This document shows positions 45,462 to 54,551 of a stretch of 64,000 nt of DNA, piece by piece. Position 1 is the first letter of the stretch; each line of letters opens with the position of its first letter. The stretch comes from Arcanobacterium haemolyticum (GTDB lineage Bacteria > Actinomycetota > Actinomycetes > Actinomycetales > Actinomycetaceae). The DNA is taken from NCBI GenBank assembly GCA_021532125.1, contig JADYUX010000002.1:124001-188000 (forward strand). The letters run 5' to 3'. The notes under the pieces are model-generated. The model saw nothing but the letters and a program-made list of their open reading frames with translations, searched no databases and was not told where the DNA came from. The position numbers and the translations under genes are program-made.

Positions 45462-46084
45462 GCGCAAAAGTCGTCGTTCTCGCTGCAGATTCGGGGAATG
45501 TGCGGTCGGTGTGCAGAGCGCTTGAATATGTGGGTGCCAACGTCGAACTCACAGCCGATCGAGAAGCTGTCATGAACGCCGACGGACTTGTTGTCCCGGG
45601 GGTTGGTGCGTTTGCAGCTGTGATCGGCAAGATCAAAGCTGTGGGGGCTGACCGTTTGATTGAGCGCCGGCTTGCAGGCGGGCGGGCTGTACTTGGCATC
45701 TGCGTCGGCCTCCAAATCATGTTCGAGCGAGGAACAGAACGCGGAGAATATGAAGGGCTCGGCGAGTGGCCGGGCTCGGTGGATCTTCTTCCCGCCCCGA
45801 TCGTTCCGCATATGGGCTGGTCCCCGGTTGATGCTCCAGAGGGGAGCGAGCTTTTTTCGGGTATTGCCGACGAGCGGTTTTATTTCGTTCATTCGTATGC
45901 CGTGCAATCCGATCCTGCAGCGGCGATGCCGGGGCCGAACGCACCGCTCGTCACGTGGGCGGAACACGGTTCGCGCTTCGTTGCCGCTGTTGAGAATGGC
46001 CCGCTCAAAGCTACCCAGTTTCACCCAGAAAAATCAGGTGAGGCGGGGGCCACCCTCCTCAAGAATTGGCTCGGAACTCTCTAA
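45458..46084 (+). CDS. hisH: Imidazole glycerol phosphate synthase subunit HisH
   Basis: Glutaminase that feeds ammonia to HisF. The 208-residue class I amidotransferase has [11 protein letters not shown], the nucleophile in [14 protein letters not shown], and the His-Glu pair in QFHPEKSG near 193. GTG 45458 overlaps the upstream stop (GTGA). The partner hisF is not in this window although it often follows priA. Confidence 0.96.
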   Translation: MSAKVVVLAADSGNVRSVCRALEYVGANVELTADREAVMNADGLVVPGVGAFAAVIGKIKAVGADRLIERRLAGGRAVLGICVGLQIMFERGTERGEYEGLGEWPGSVDLLPAPIVPHMGWSPVDAPEGSELFSGIADERFYFVHSYAVQSDPAAAMPGPNAPLVTWAEHGSRFVAAVENGPLKATQFHPEKSGEAGATLLKNWLGTL

Positions 46085-46145
46085 GACACCACGCGAGAAG
46101 CCACGCCACCTACCTCATGGCGTGCTCATGCAGTAAGGACAACCC

Positions 46146-46886
46146 ATGTCGAATCATCCACCGCTCCAGCTCCTCCCAGCTGTTGATGTTGTCAACGGTC
46201 AGGCCGTGCGTCTCCTCCAAGGTGAGGCTGGAACAGAACAGAATTATGGTGACCCACGCGAAGCCGTTGCCTCATTCATGGAGCAGGGCGCAACGTGGAT
46301 TCATCTGGTTGATTTAGACGCTGCCTTCGGGCGAGGTTCCAACCACGAATTGCTCGCAAGTATTGTCGCCGAAACAAACGTCCGGATCGAGTTATCCGGG
46401 GGCATCCGTGATGACGATTCACTCGCTCGGGCTCTCGATGCTGGTGCAGCACGTGTCAACCTTGGAACGGCAGCGCTTGAGAACCCCGAATGGACGGCCG
46501 CGGCGATTGCCCGGTACGGGGATCGGATAGCGGTTGGCCTCGACGTGCGCGGCGAAACGCTTGCGGCCCGCGGCTGGACACAAGAAGGTGGAAACCTCTG
46601 GGTGGTACTCGAACGTCTTGAGGAAGCAGGCTGCTCCCGCTACGTCGTCACCGATGTGACGAAGGACGGAACGTTGGAGGGGCCAAATACGGATTTGCTC
46701 GTCAATGTTGCCCGCCGAGCGAAGGCACCGGTCGTCGCATCGGGAGGGATTTCGAGTCTCGATGACCTCAGCAAACTTCGCGCCCACGTCGCAGACGGTG
46801 TTGATAGTGCGATCGTCGGGAAGGCCCTATATGCGCAGAAATTCACGCTGGCGCAGGCCATCGAAGTTGCGGGAGAACAACGCTAG
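46146..46886 (+). CDS. priA: Phosphoribosyl isomerase PriA (HisA, probably also TrpF)
   Basis: In actinobacteria one TIM-barrel enzyme isomerises both ProFAR (histidine) and phosphoribosyl anthranilate (tryptophan). The 246-residue protein has [15 protein letters not shown] with the general base Asp, [31 protein letters not shown], the second catalytic Asp in VTDVTKDGT, and [11 protein letters not shown]. Dual activity is assigned from family knowledge; no trpF is visible here, though the window is too small to judge. The stop overlaps the GTG of the next gene. Confidence 0.93.
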   Translation: MSNHPPLQLLPAVDVVNGQAVRLLQGEAGTEQNYGDPREAVASFMEQGATWIHLVDLDAAFGRGSNHELLASIVAETNVRIELSGGIRDDDSLARALDAGAARVNLGTAALENPEWTAAAIARYGDRIAVGLDVRGETLAARGWTQEGGNLWVVLERLEEAGCSRYVVTDVTKDGTLEGPNTDLLVNVARRAKAPVVASGGISSLDDLSKLRAHVADGVDSAIVGKALYAQKFTLAQAIEVAGEQR

Positions 46887-47614
46887 TGGATGCCGCAAAG
46901 CTCCTACGCCCGAATCCTTTTGCTGGCGACGACGGTTGCACCGCCCCCGAACTTGAAGGAGCGCTGAATCTGGAAAATGCGGGCGAACGGATCAAGGCTA
47001 TCGTCGTTGCTCTAGGCACAAGCAGAGTGTTCGTGCCTGTGCACGCTCATGCGCATCCCGGTCGCGAGGCAGATGGTTCAGTCTCGCCACACGTTAACGA
47101 ACCCGATCCCACAGCTCAAGCGCTTGCTGAAATTGCCCAGGGGCTCGTTCCTGCACCGGGAGGCGGAATAGCGATGCCGATATTTTCAAGCGCCGCGGCT
47201 CTCCTCGCGTGGGACCCCTCTGCTCGCCCTCTCCCTGTGCTTGCCCGAAATGCGGCGGCCCAGGCTCTCTTATCCGCAGGACTACTCGTCCTCGACCCAG
47301 CCCAGGACGCCGAGACGTACCTCGGACGCAGTGCTGTCGCCGCCATAGGAAGTGGAGACCCGTGGATCGCTCCATGGGAGGATGAGCAGTGCCAGGTGCG
47401 ACTATTGCCGAGCCGTGATCTCGAACAAGTGGCATCCGTGGACATGAAAGCATCAAGTCGAGGAACCGTGCAGGTGCTCGTCCACATGAAAGCCACAGCT
47501 TCGAAGAACCATGCATACGCGGCAATCGAATGGCTACAAAGAGCACTCATCGAAGACCCATACCTTCGCTCACACCTCGACCTTGTGGAAATCGTGCCAA
47601 CCCGGCTCACCTGA
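46886..47614 (+). CDS. SseB family protein
   Basis: A 242-residue soluble protein with the SseB N-terminal domain pattern VVALGTSRVFVPVHAHAHPG, then IAMPIFSSAAALLAWDPSARPLPV, and a second, less conserved half (about 140-242). The domain's function is unknown; in actinobacteria it commonly follows priA in the his cluster. GTG 46886 shares its first base with the priA stop, so the two are translated together. Confidence 0.85.
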   Translation: MDAAKLLRPNPFAGDDGCTAPELEGALNLENAGERIKAIVVALGTSRVFVPVHAHAHPGREADGSVSPHVNEPDPTAQALAEIAQGLVPAPGGGIAMPIFSSAAALLAWDPSARPLPVLARNAAAQALLSAGLLVLDPAQDAETYLGRSAVAAIGSGDPWIAPWEDEQCQVRLLPSRDLEQVASVDMKASSRGTVQVLVHMKATASKNHAYAAIEWLQRALIEDPYLRSHLDLVEIVPTRLT

Positions 47615-47957
47615 GCCTTGCGTTGGGGCGACGAGGTATCGTCGTTCGTCGTCCGAAAACTCGACAAACTTGCCCAGTGAAAGCAAGCTCACACCACAAA
47701 CGTCGCGACATGTGACGTCGTTGTTAGAGGAATACGACGAGAACGGTGTACAGTAGTTGGCGACCATCCGGCCAATCGCCGGAATGCAAGCGGAGAAATC
47801 CCACCTGGGCGCCTCACGGTGCCGGGTCCCACAGTCGAAAGACTCGTGTGCCCTCTGGTGAGCGGGCAACCAGTGCAAAGCTCGGTTCCTCGCCGCCCGG
47901 CAAGACCGGGAGTACTCCGTGCGCATTGCATGTTGAGAAAGCTAAAGAGGAGCAGCC
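47615..47957 (+). promoter_or_regulatory. infC promoter and long structured leader
   Basis: TACAGT at 47749-47754 is the likely -10, giving a leader of nearly 200 nt. It contains hairpins TCCGGC/GCCGGA (47767-47772 with 47778-47783) and CCCGG/CCGGG (47896-47900 with 47906-47910), and AGAGGAG at 47946-47952 as ribosome site. Long infC leaders that sense IF3 or L20 are known in other phyla; here the fold is unassigned. No gene is seen between 47615 and 47748. Confidence 0.5.
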
Positions 47958-48611
47958 ATTAACAACGAACCACGAGTCAATGAGCGCATCCACGTCGATC
48001 AGGTACGCCTAGTCGGCCCAGGAGGCGAGCAGGTAGGTGTCGTCCGAGTGGAGGATGCCCTCCGCCTCGCCCACGAAGCAGGGCTCGACCTCGTCGAAGT
48101 CGCCCCCGACGCCAATCCGCCCGTTGCCAAGCTCATGGACTACGGCAAGTTCAAGTACGAGTCTGCCCAAAAGGCCCGCGAAGCACGTCGTAACCAGTCC
48201 AACACCGTTATCAAGCCAATCCGAATCGGCCTCAAGATCGACCAAAACGACTACCGTCGCAAGATCAGCCAGGCTGAGCGCTTCTTAAACGGTGGCGACA
48301 AGGTCAAGTTCGACCTCCGCTTCAAGGGACGCGAACAGTCCCGCCCCGAAATGGGAGTCAAGCTCCTGCGCGGGATCGCGGACGAACTCGCTGAGCTTTG
48401 CGTCGTCGAAGCAGCACCACGTGCCGAAGGGCGCAACATGTCGATGGTGCTCGCGCCGCTGAAGAAGAAGACTGAAGCCAAGTCCGACCAGCGTCGCCGC
48501 CGTGAAGCAGAACGCGACCAGCGTCGTGAACGCGAAGCAGAACGCGCACAGCGCAACCAAGAGCGCGTCGCTGCAGCAGAATCTGGCGAAGCAAACTCAA
48601 CAGAAAAGTAA
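47958..48611 (+). CDS. infC: Translation initiation factor IF-3, ATT start codon
   Basis: IF3 checks the start codon and keeps 30S subunits free. The first ATG or GTG that looks usable (48048) would delete the conserved N-terminus. Reading from ATT at 47958, six bases behind AGAGGAG, gives [28 protein letters not shown], the standard IF3 beginning, and a 217-residue protein with both domains ([12 protein letters not shown] linker; [18 protein letters not shown] and [12 protein letters not shown]) plus a charged Arg/Glu tail. A rare AUU-type start is the classic device for IF3 autoregulation. rpmI and rplT follow. Confidence 0.95.
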   Translation: MNNEPRVNERIHVDQVRLVGPGGEQVGVVRVEDALRLAHEAGLDLVEVAPDANPPVAKLMDYGKFKYESAQKAREARRNQSNTVIKPIRIGLKIDQNDYRRKISQAERFLNGGDKVKFDLRFKGREQSRPEMGVKLLRGIADELAELCVVEAAPRAEGRNMSMVLAPLKKKTEAKSDQRRRREAERDQRREREAERAQRNQERVAAAESGEANSTEK

Positions 48612-48616
48612 ACGTG

Positions 48617-48687
48617 AGGGAGCTTGCTCCCTGGCAGTGGGGCTCGTCCCCGCACGAAGTACCGAGAAACGCCGCGCTCCGCGCGGC
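48617..48687 (+). promoter_or_regulatory. Three consecutive hairpins between infC and rpmI
   Basis: AGGGAG-CTTG-CTCCCT (48617-48632, extendable), a GTGGGG/CCCCGCAC stem with a bulge (48637-48655) and GCCGCGC-TCC-GCGCGGC (48671-48687) are packed into 70 bases before rpmI. In E. coli and Bacillus this region binds L20 to repress L35/L20; a similar role is inferred. Confidence 0.5.
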
Positions 48688-48705
48688 CTGGATAAGGGGC
48701 CAAGA

Positions 48706-48900
48706 ATGCCTAAGAACAAGACGCACTCTGGTGCAAAGAAGCGTTTCCGCGTCACCGGCAGCGGAAAGATCATGCGCGAGCAGGCTAACAAGCGCCACCT
48801 GCTCGAAGGCAAGTCGAGCCGCCGTACGCGTCGCCTCTCGAAGGATCTCGTCCTCGACAAGGCGAACGCCAAGCAGACACGCGCCCTGCTCGGTCGCTGA
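48706..48900 (+). CDS. rpmI: 50S ribosomal protein L35
   Basis: The 64-residue basic protein begins [22 protein letters not shown] and contains [21 protein letters not shown], both diagnostic for L35. ATG 48706 has AAGGGG upstream (48694-48699). It lies between infC and rplT in the universal order. Confidence 0.98.
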   Translation: MPKNKTHSGAKKRFRVTGSGKIMREQANKRHLLEGKSSRRTRRLSKDLVLDKANAKQTRALLGR

Positions 48901-48921
48901 AGGTAGTAGAAGGAGTTACTC

Positions 48922-49305
48922 ATGGCACGCGTCAAGCGCTCTGTTAACGCAAAGAAGAAGCGTCGCACAATTCTCGACCGCGCGTCTGGCTACCGCGGTC
49001 AGCGCTCCCGCCTTTACCGTAAGGCGAAGGAGCAGGTCACACACTCAATGGTGTACAACTACCGCGACCGCAAGGTCCGCAAGAGCGAGTTCCGCAAGCT
49101 GTGGATCACTCGTATCAACGCGGGTGTGCGCGCCGAGGGCATGACCTACAACCGCTTCATCCAGGGCCTCACCCTCGCTGGCGTTGAGGTTAACCGCAAG
49201 CAGCTCGCCGAGATGGCCGTCAACGATCCGGCTGCCTTCAAGGCAATCGTTGAGCTTGCAAAGAAGGCTCTTCCGGAGGACGTCAACGCTCCTGCAGCAG
49301 CCTGA
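48922..49305 (+). CDS. rplT: 50S ribosomal protein L20
   Basis: L20 is needed for early 50S assembly and is a translational regulator of its operon in several phyla. The 127-residue basic protein has the family start [38 protein letters not shown] and the globular C-terminal part [30 protein letters not shown] lies before ATG 48922. A strong terminator follows. Confidence 0.98.
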   Translation: MARVKRSVNAKKKRRTILDRASGYRGQRSRLYRKAKEQVTHSMVYNYRDRKVRKSEFRKLWITRINAGVRAEGMTYNRFIQGLTLAGVEVNRKQLAEMAVNDPAAFKAIVELAKKALPEDVNAPAAA

Positions 49306-49317
49306 AACCTGTAGCGA

Positions 49318-49350
49318 AAAGGGCCCACACCGTCATGGTGTGGGCCCTTT
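49318..49350 (+). terminator. Terminator of infC-rpmI-rplT
   Basis: AAAGGGCCCACACC (49318-49331) pairs perfectly with 49337-49350 (14 bp, loop GTCAT), and the 3' arm ends in TTT followed by CGTTG. It lies 12 bases after the rplT stop. Confidence 0.92.
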
Positions 49351-49819
49351 CGTTGTACTGCATGACGGGTGTACTGCGCGGTGATTACGCTGCGTGATGG
49401 GTGCACTGTGCGTAGGTGTGGGCTCCTTCGTTGTACTCCGTGGTGTGGGCGCAAACTTATTCTGCAGGCCGGGCGCCACGTCCCAGGTTGATGTGCGCGT
49501 GTGCGATGCACGAACATACGCACCACTGCTGTGTGGATGGTGTGAGTATTGTGCCTCGCGTTTGTCACAGAAAACGCCTGGGGTGGTGTACTGATGAGCG
49601 CTGTAGGTGATTGTGAGGCTCGCAGCCTGTGGTTTGTGAGTGTGGCCGGGAGCTTGCCTGTGTCTTCGTTCGTGTGTGACATGCCGCGCTCAACGTGCAA
49701 GGGAGACGGAATCTCGCAGCGCAGTGGGTTGCTCGGCACGACGCCGAGAAACACAGCATGCACGCGAACAAATTATTCCTGATTCACGCGCTGCACCTGG
49801 CCCGCGGTAGTCTTTCAGC
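49351..49819 (+). other. Non-coding interval between rplT and the SpoU gene
   Basis: No gene is supported. GGTGTGGGC(C/T)C(C/T)TTCGTTGTACT occurs at 49337 (the terminator's 3' arm) and again at about 49415, a partial duplication. The G/T-rich words GGGTGTACTGCG and GGGTGCACTGTGCG resemble the repeat DNA at 9 kb. TAGTCT at 49808-49813 is the likely -10 of the next gene. Confidence 0.5.
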
Positions 49820-50674
49820 ATGGCACTTCGGATCAAAGAGGCAACCCGTTCGCAGATCGCGCGCGCTGCACGCCTTCATAGGCGCGAACAGCGCACCAAG
49901 TTTCAGCAGATGCTTGTTGAGGGGCCGCAGGCTGTTCGAGAAGTATTCGCGTATGCGCCCGAACTTGTCCGGGATCTTTTTGCTACGGAAGATGCCCTAG
50001 AACGCTACCCAGAGATTCGCGATCTGGCGAGCAGTCACCAGACATGGACACATATGGTGAGCACCGATGACTTTCGTGACCTTTCTGTCGATGCTCAGGG
50101 TCTGCTCGTCGTGGCGAATATGCCCGAGAAGCTGTCGCTAGATTCGGTGTTGAATTCGACAACGTTGGCGGTTGCGACGGTGGCGATTAATGACCCTGGA
50201 AATGTTGGCACGATCATTCGGACGGCTGATGCAGCCGGTGCTGGTGCGGTGCTCATGGCGAAGGGGAGCGCTGAGACAACCGCCCCCAAGGTGATTCGCT
50301 CGACTGCTGGCTCGCTTTTCCATCTTCCGGTTCTGTCGGGATTGGATGTTCGCGAAATTATTGACGGGGCGCATCACGCAGGTTTTCAAGTGCTGGCTGC
50401 CGATGCTGCGGGTGAGTGGGAGCTCGCTGCATTGGTTGAAGCATCCGCGCAGCGCAGATTACTTGGTGCACGAATTGATGGTCCGGATTTGTCGCGGCCG
50501 ACGATGTGGCTCCTCGGTAATGAAGCGCACGGCTTTGACCGAGTCGATATTTCGGCGGTTGATGCGACGGTGTCGATTCCGATTTTCGGGAAAGCAGAAT
50601 CGTTAAATGTGGCGATTGCGGGAGCGCTGGGGATGTATATGACGGCGCTGTCGCGAACAACGACCGAAGGCTGA
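49820..50674 (+). CDS. SpoU/TrmH family RNA 2'-O-methyltransferase
   Basis: A 284-residue SPOUT enzyme: N-terminal substrate-binding domain (about 10-105, starting with KFQQMLVEGPQAVREVF), then motif I VAINDPGNVGTIIRTADAAGAGAV near 120-143, motif II TMWLLGNEAHGFDR and motif III VSIPIFGKAESLNVAIAGALGMY. This is the group of 23S rRNA ribose methyltransferases (TsnR/RlmB-like) usually located between rplT and pheS in actinobacteria; pheST is absent here. The exact target nucleotide is unknown. TAGTCT ends six bases before ATG 49820, suggesting a leaderless mRNA. Confidence 0.9.
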   Translation: MALRIKEATRSQIARAARLHRREQRTKFQQMLVEGPQAVREVFAYAPELVRDLFATEDALERYPEIRDLASSHQTWTHMVSTDDFRDLSVDAQGLLVVANMPEKLSLDSVLNSTTLAVATVAINDPGNVGTIIRTADAAGAGAVLMAKGSAETTAPKVIRSTAGSLFHLPVLSGLDVREIIDGAHHAGFQVLAADAAGEWELAALVEASAQRRLLGARIDGPDLSRPTMWLLGNEAHGFDRVDISAVDATVSIPIFGKAESLNVAIAGALGMYMTALSRTTTEG

Positions 50675-50720
50675 TTTTCTGGACGAGGAGTCGGTGCTAG
50701 AGAGACGAGTCTGTGCCTAC

Positions 50721-51344
50721 TTAGAAGAGTGGCGTCGGCCAAGAGATCTTTTCGGCTGCTGTAAGGGCATCGACCCAGGCAGCGGGGTGAGTGATCTGCC
50801 CTGTTCGTGAGACGGCGTGGTTACGGTATCGTTCGCCTCGACTTTCAGCGGCGAGATAATGGCGGAGAAGATGGGCCGCTGTCCATGCATCGGAGAGTGC
50901 TCGGTGATGGTTGTCAAGGCGGATGCCTGCGCGCTCGGCTGCTGCGGCGAGGCTGTGGCGCCCGTCAGGTAGATAGATTTTCGATAATTCCATCGTACAG
51001 ACGGTTGCCTGGTGGGGGATCGTATGAGGGAAGCGCGATCGTGCGAAGGATGAGTTGAGGAAGGCGACATCGAACACGGCATTATGAGCGACGATTGCTC
51101 GGCCGTCGAGAAGCTCCGTCAGAGTGGGAAGGAGAGAGGCAAAGGTTGGAGCATCGGCCACATCGGAGTCGGTGATGCCGTGGATGAAGGTAGCGCTGAC
51201 GCCTCGACCGGGGTTGATAAGGCTGGACCATTCACGCTCGGTGTTGCCTTCTGCGGTAAGGAGAACGACGGCAATTTCGATGATGCGATCGTGTGCGGGG
51301 TTGAGGCCAGTAGTTTCGCAATCGACAACGGCAAAGCCCGACAT
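50721..51344 (-). CDS. DEDDh 3'-5' exonuclease (DNA polymerase III epsilon-like)
   Basis: A 207-residue exonuclease of the DnaQ fold: motif I FAVVDCETTGLNP at about 5-17, motif II AHNAVFDVAFL near 85-95, motif III HRALSDAWTAAHL near 140-152. It proofreads or trims DNA or RNA; no polymerase or BRCT/UvrC domain is attached. I chose the ATG at 51344, which has GGAG five bases upstream; the open frame runs 47 codons further to 51485 but that stretch is unlike family N-termini. It converges on the SpoU gene. Confidence 0.85.
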   Translation of the reverse strand: MSGFAVVDCETTGLNPAHDRIIEIAVVLLTAEGNTEREWSSLINPGRGVSATFIHGITDSDVADAPTFASLLPTLTELLDGRAIVAHNAVFDVAFLNSSFARSRFPHTIPHQATVCTMELSKIYLPDGRHSLAAAAERAGIRLDNHHRALSDAWTAAHLLRHYLAAESRGERYRNHAVSRTGQITHPAAWVDALTAAEKISWPTPLF

Positions 51345-51543
51345 GAATCTCCGATCAGCACGAGGTGTCTCTCCATTATCAATGACGGGAAGGGGAGCTG
51401 CCACCTGTGTGAAGCGCAACGTGATGGACGTTTGGCGATGATATGCCGGAGGTTCTGCTTCGGTGTACGCCGCGGGAGAACTCACATGGGCAACTGGGAA
51501 TGAAATGGCCGAAACCTGCTTTGATTGTAGTGTGAATACAGTA

Positions 51544-51744
51544 ATGGAAGATCAAGCAGTACAGACCGACGAGCGGACTCTCACCGCCCTCGACCGCTGT
51601 GATGCCTGCGGCGCACAAGCATACGTGCGCGTCGTATTGCCGTACGGTGAGTTGCTCTTCTGCGGGCATCACGCCACGCAGCACCTCGATAAGCTCTCGG
51701 CGGATGCAGTGGAGATTATCGACGAGCGTTCCGCCATTCATTGA
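51544..51744 (+). CDS. Small zinc-ribbon protein (DUF7455 type)
   Basis: A 66-residue protein with the actinobacterial pattern ALDRCDACGAQAYVRVVLPYGELLFCGHHATQH: Cys-x2-Cys followed by Cys-x-His-His, probably one zinc. Function is unknown; homologues commonly sit near rpoD or the second topoisomerase genes. I chose ATG 51544; no good ribosome site is visible, and an in-frame ATG at 51505 would add 13 residues. Confidence 0.75.
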   Translation: MEDQAVQTDERTLTALDRCDACGAQAYVRVVLPYGELLFCGHHATQHLDKLSADAVEIIDERSAIH

Positions 51745-51826
51745 AAATAACCGCGAAGTAGGCCGCGCGGTGCGTATCAGTTAATCGCTGATCGGCGTGG
51801 AGCCTACGTCGTCTTGAGCTCACCGG

Positions 51827-51872
51827 GCGGCGGTGGGGAGGAATACCATTATCAATTCCTCCCCACCGCCGC
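51827..51872 (+). terminator. 18-bp perfect hairpin
   Basis: The arm 51827-51844 (GCGGCGGTGGGGAGGAAT) pairs without mismatch with 51855-51872 around a ten-base loop. It follows the zinc-ribbon gene by 82 bases. No T run is present, as often in actinobacterial terminators. Confidence 0.7.
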
Positions 51873-52270
51873 GCTGTCTGTGCGTGCCCCTGACCGAGGG
51901 TTCATGGCAAGCTGCCGCGCTGGGTCCGTCGGGTCGGGGCCATCGTCGGAACGGCCGCTCACCGAGATAGCCTGCTTGCACCATGTGCTGACATCAGCGG
52001 TCTCGCGCCCTCCGTCCAACCCAGTGCGTGTCACAACCGCACGTGCCTGTGCCCCAAACGCACGGAATAAGAGGCGCCATCAGTCGAACCTCACGCACCG
52101 GGGCAAGACTTCGTCGGCTGTCGCCACCGTCCGATGCGTGGCGCTCGGGCTTTTTCCGCCGCGCTCGGGCCGGTGTGGGCGTACCGTTCATGGATTCTTT
52201 GGCGTGATTTTGCCCGCGGTGGGCGTGCCTTCGAAGAAATATTCGGTTGTTGCCACGTACGATGTGGGAC
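51873..52270 (+). other. Non-coding interval upstream of parE
   Basis: About 400 GC-rich bases without a credible gene. Only the end can be read: TACGAT at 52258-52263 lies seven bases before GTG 52271 and is the probable -10 for a leaderless parE mRNA. Confidence 0.5.
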
Positions 52271-54403
52271 GTGTCAACGAACGAAGCCTATACAGCCCGT
52301 CACCTTCAGGTTCTTGAGGGTTTGGAAGCTGTGCGTAAGCGGCCTGGTATGTATATCGGTTCTACCGATTCACGCGGCCTGATGCATTGCCTGTGGGAGA
52401 TCATCGATAATGCTGTCGACGAGGCCTTGGAAGGGTATGCGCATAACATCCAGGTGGAGCTGTATGCGGATGGTTCGGTGGCTGTGCAGGACGACGGGCG
52501 CGGTATCCCGATTGATATTGTCCCAGGTGTTGGGCTTACTGGCGTTGAGGTCGTGTATACGAAGCTTCATGCGGGTGGCAAGTTTGGGGGCGGTTCCTAC
52601 ACGGCCTCTGGCGGTCTTCATGGCGTAGGTGCTTCGGTAGTTAACGCGTTGTCGGCCCGTTTGGATGTCCAAGTTAACCGCGACGGCAAGACGTACCAGA
52701 TGCAGTTCCGGCGTGGTGAACCTGGCCGCTTCACCGATCCCACAGCAGGTGCCGCCCCGGATTCGTCGTTTACACCGTTCACGGATTCGTCGGAACTGGA
52801 CGTCGTGGGCAAGGTGGCGAAGAAGCGCACGGGTACTCGTGTGCGTTACTGGGCCGATCCAGAGATTTTCCTGTCGGATGCTCGTTTCTCCTATGACGAA
52901 CTTGTCGAGCGCGTGCGCCAGACAGCTTTTCTCATCCCCGGTTTGTCGATCACGATTGTCGACGAACGTGAGGCCCACCAGTTCGCGGAGGAAACCGAGG
53001 ACCATCCTCGTACACAGACCTTCGTGTACGCGGGTGGTACGCGCGATTTCGCGGATTTCCTCGCGAATGATCCGGCTGTGACGGACACTATTCATCTTGT
53101 AGGCTCGGGCACCTTCGAGGAGAATGCGCAAGTTTTCGATAAGAAGTCGGGGAGTTTGCGCACGAAGAGTGTCGAGCGCACGTGTGACGTCGATGTGGCG
53201 TTGCGGTGGGGCACAGGCTACGACACGACGATTGAATCTTTCGTCAATATCATTCGTACCCCTGGAGGTGGCACCCATCAGACTGGCTTCGAACAGGCTC
53301 TTGTCAAGGTAATTCGTTCGCAGATTGATTCAAATTCGCGGAAGTTGAAGATCACGGCGAAGGACCCGAAGATCGAGAAGGACGACGTCTTAGCTGGTCT
53401 AACGGCTGTGGTCACGGTTCGCCTTCCTGAACCTCAGTTTGAGGGTCAGACGAAGGAGATTCTTGGTACGTCTGCTGTGCGTGCGATTGTTGCGAATGTT
53501 GTCGAGTCGGAACTCGCGGCGGTCTTGTCCTCGACGAAGCGCGATCAAAAGACCGAGACGAGTCGACTCCTCGAAAAAGTTGTTGCTGAGATGCGGGCAC
53601 GTGTAGCTGCGCGTATGCACAAGGAGATTTCACGACGAAAGAACGCCCTTGAATCGTCGTCGTTCCCGGCGAAGCTGGCCGATTGTCGCAGCGAGGATGT
53701 TGAGCGCACTGAGCTGTTTATCGTCGAGGGCGATTCGGCTCTTGGTACGGCGCGCCTCGCGCGTTCGTCGGAGTTTCAGGCGCTTCTGCCGATTCGGGGC
53801 AAGATTCTCAATGTTCAGAAGGCATCTCCTGCCGATATTCTCAAGAATGCGGAAGTTGCCTCGATCATTCAGGTTGTTGGTGCGGGTTCTGGGCGTACAT
53901 TTGATGTCAATGCTGCCCGTTACGGCAAGGTCATTATGATGACGGATGCGGATGTCGATGGTGCGCATATCCGCACGCTGCTTCTGACGTTGTTCTTCCG
54001 TTACATGCGTCCGCTTGTTGAGGCTGGTCGCGTGTATGCTGCTGTTCCGCCTCTCCACCGTATTGAGGTGTCGGGTAGCGGTAGCCGTAAACGTGAATAC
54101 ATTTATACGTATTCGGAGGAGCAGCTTCATCAGGAGATTAAAGCGCTAGAAAAGCGCGGACGCACGTATAAAGACCCGATTCAGCGCTACAAGGGTTTGG
54201 GTGAGATGGATGCTCACCAGCTTGCCGAGACGACGATGGACCCGGCTCATCGGACGCTTCGTCGTATTCGTATGGAGGATGAGCATGCGCTGCGCGAAGC
54301 TGAGCATGTCTTTGAGCTTCTTATGGGCAATGAGGTTTCTCCTCGACGCGATTTCATTGTGGGTGAGGCGGCGAGCGTGGATCGCGATAGGATCGACGCA
54401 TAG
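52271..54403 (+). CDS. parE: DNA topoisomerase (type IIA) subunit B, ParE-like
   Basis: ATPase and TOPRIM subunit of a second type II topoisomerase that decatenates chromosomes. The 710-residue protein has the GHKL ATPase (EIIDNAVDEAL, DDGRGIPID, GGLHGVGASVVNALS), a transducer domain, and the TOPRIM/C-terminal part (VEGDSALG, PIRGKILNVQKA, MMTDADVDGAHI, YKGLGEMD). It lacks the insert found in some GyrB proteins. Because parC lies nearby rather than adjacent gyrA, and gyrAB is normally at the origin, I call it parE. I chose GTG 52271 (VSTNEAYTARHL); in-frame ATG 52262 or 52247 are alternatives. Confidence 0.92.
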   Translation: MSTNEAYTARHLQVLEGLEAVRKRPGMYIGSTDSRGLMHCLWEIIDNAVDEALEGYAHNIQVELYADGSVAVQDDGRGIPIDIVPGVGLTGVEVVYTKLHAGGKFGGGSYTASGGLHGVGASVVNALSARLDVQVNRDGKTYQMQFRRGEPGRFTDPTAGAAPDSSFTPFTDSSELDVVGKVAKKRTGTRVRYWADPEIFLSDARFSYDELVERVRQTAFLIPGLSITIVDEREAHQFAEETEDHPRTQTFVYAGGTRDFADFLANDPAVTDTIHLVGSGTFEENAQVFDKKSGSLRTKSVERTCDVDVALRWGTGYDTTIESFVNIIRTPGGGTHQTGFEQALVKVIRSQIDSNSRKLKITAKDPKIEKDDVLAGLTAVVTVRLPEPQFEGQTKEILGTSAVRAIVANVVESELAAVLSSTKRDQKTETSRLLEKVVAEMRARVAARMHKEISRRKNALESSSFPAKLADCRSEDVERTELFIVEGDSALGTARLARSSEFQALLPIRGKILNVQKASPADILKNAEVASIIQVVGAGSGRTFDVNAARYGKVIMMTDADVDGAHIRTLLLTLFFRYMRPLVEAGRVYAAVPPLHRIEVSGSGSRKREYIYTYSEEQLHQEIKALEKRGRTYKDPIQRYKGLGEMDAHQLAETTMDPAHRTLRRIRMEDEHALREAEHVFELLMGNEVSPRRDFIVGEAASVDRDRIDA

Positions 54404-54551
54404 CGTTATGTGCGGCCCGGTGCGTTGAGGTTGTGGTTGCCCAACGTTTTGGCTCCTGCCGCGGCAGTGCGGGTTCTTCTTCGTGCTGCGCGGCTGTGTG
54501 TCCACGGTAGACTTCATATGTTCTCGTAGGTTCGTTGCCGAGAGGAGGAGT

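Noticed and set aside
44831-46024. Minus-strand frame of about 397 codons
   Set aside because: It is antisense to the unknown his-cluster gene and hisH, which overlap each other and have proper starts.
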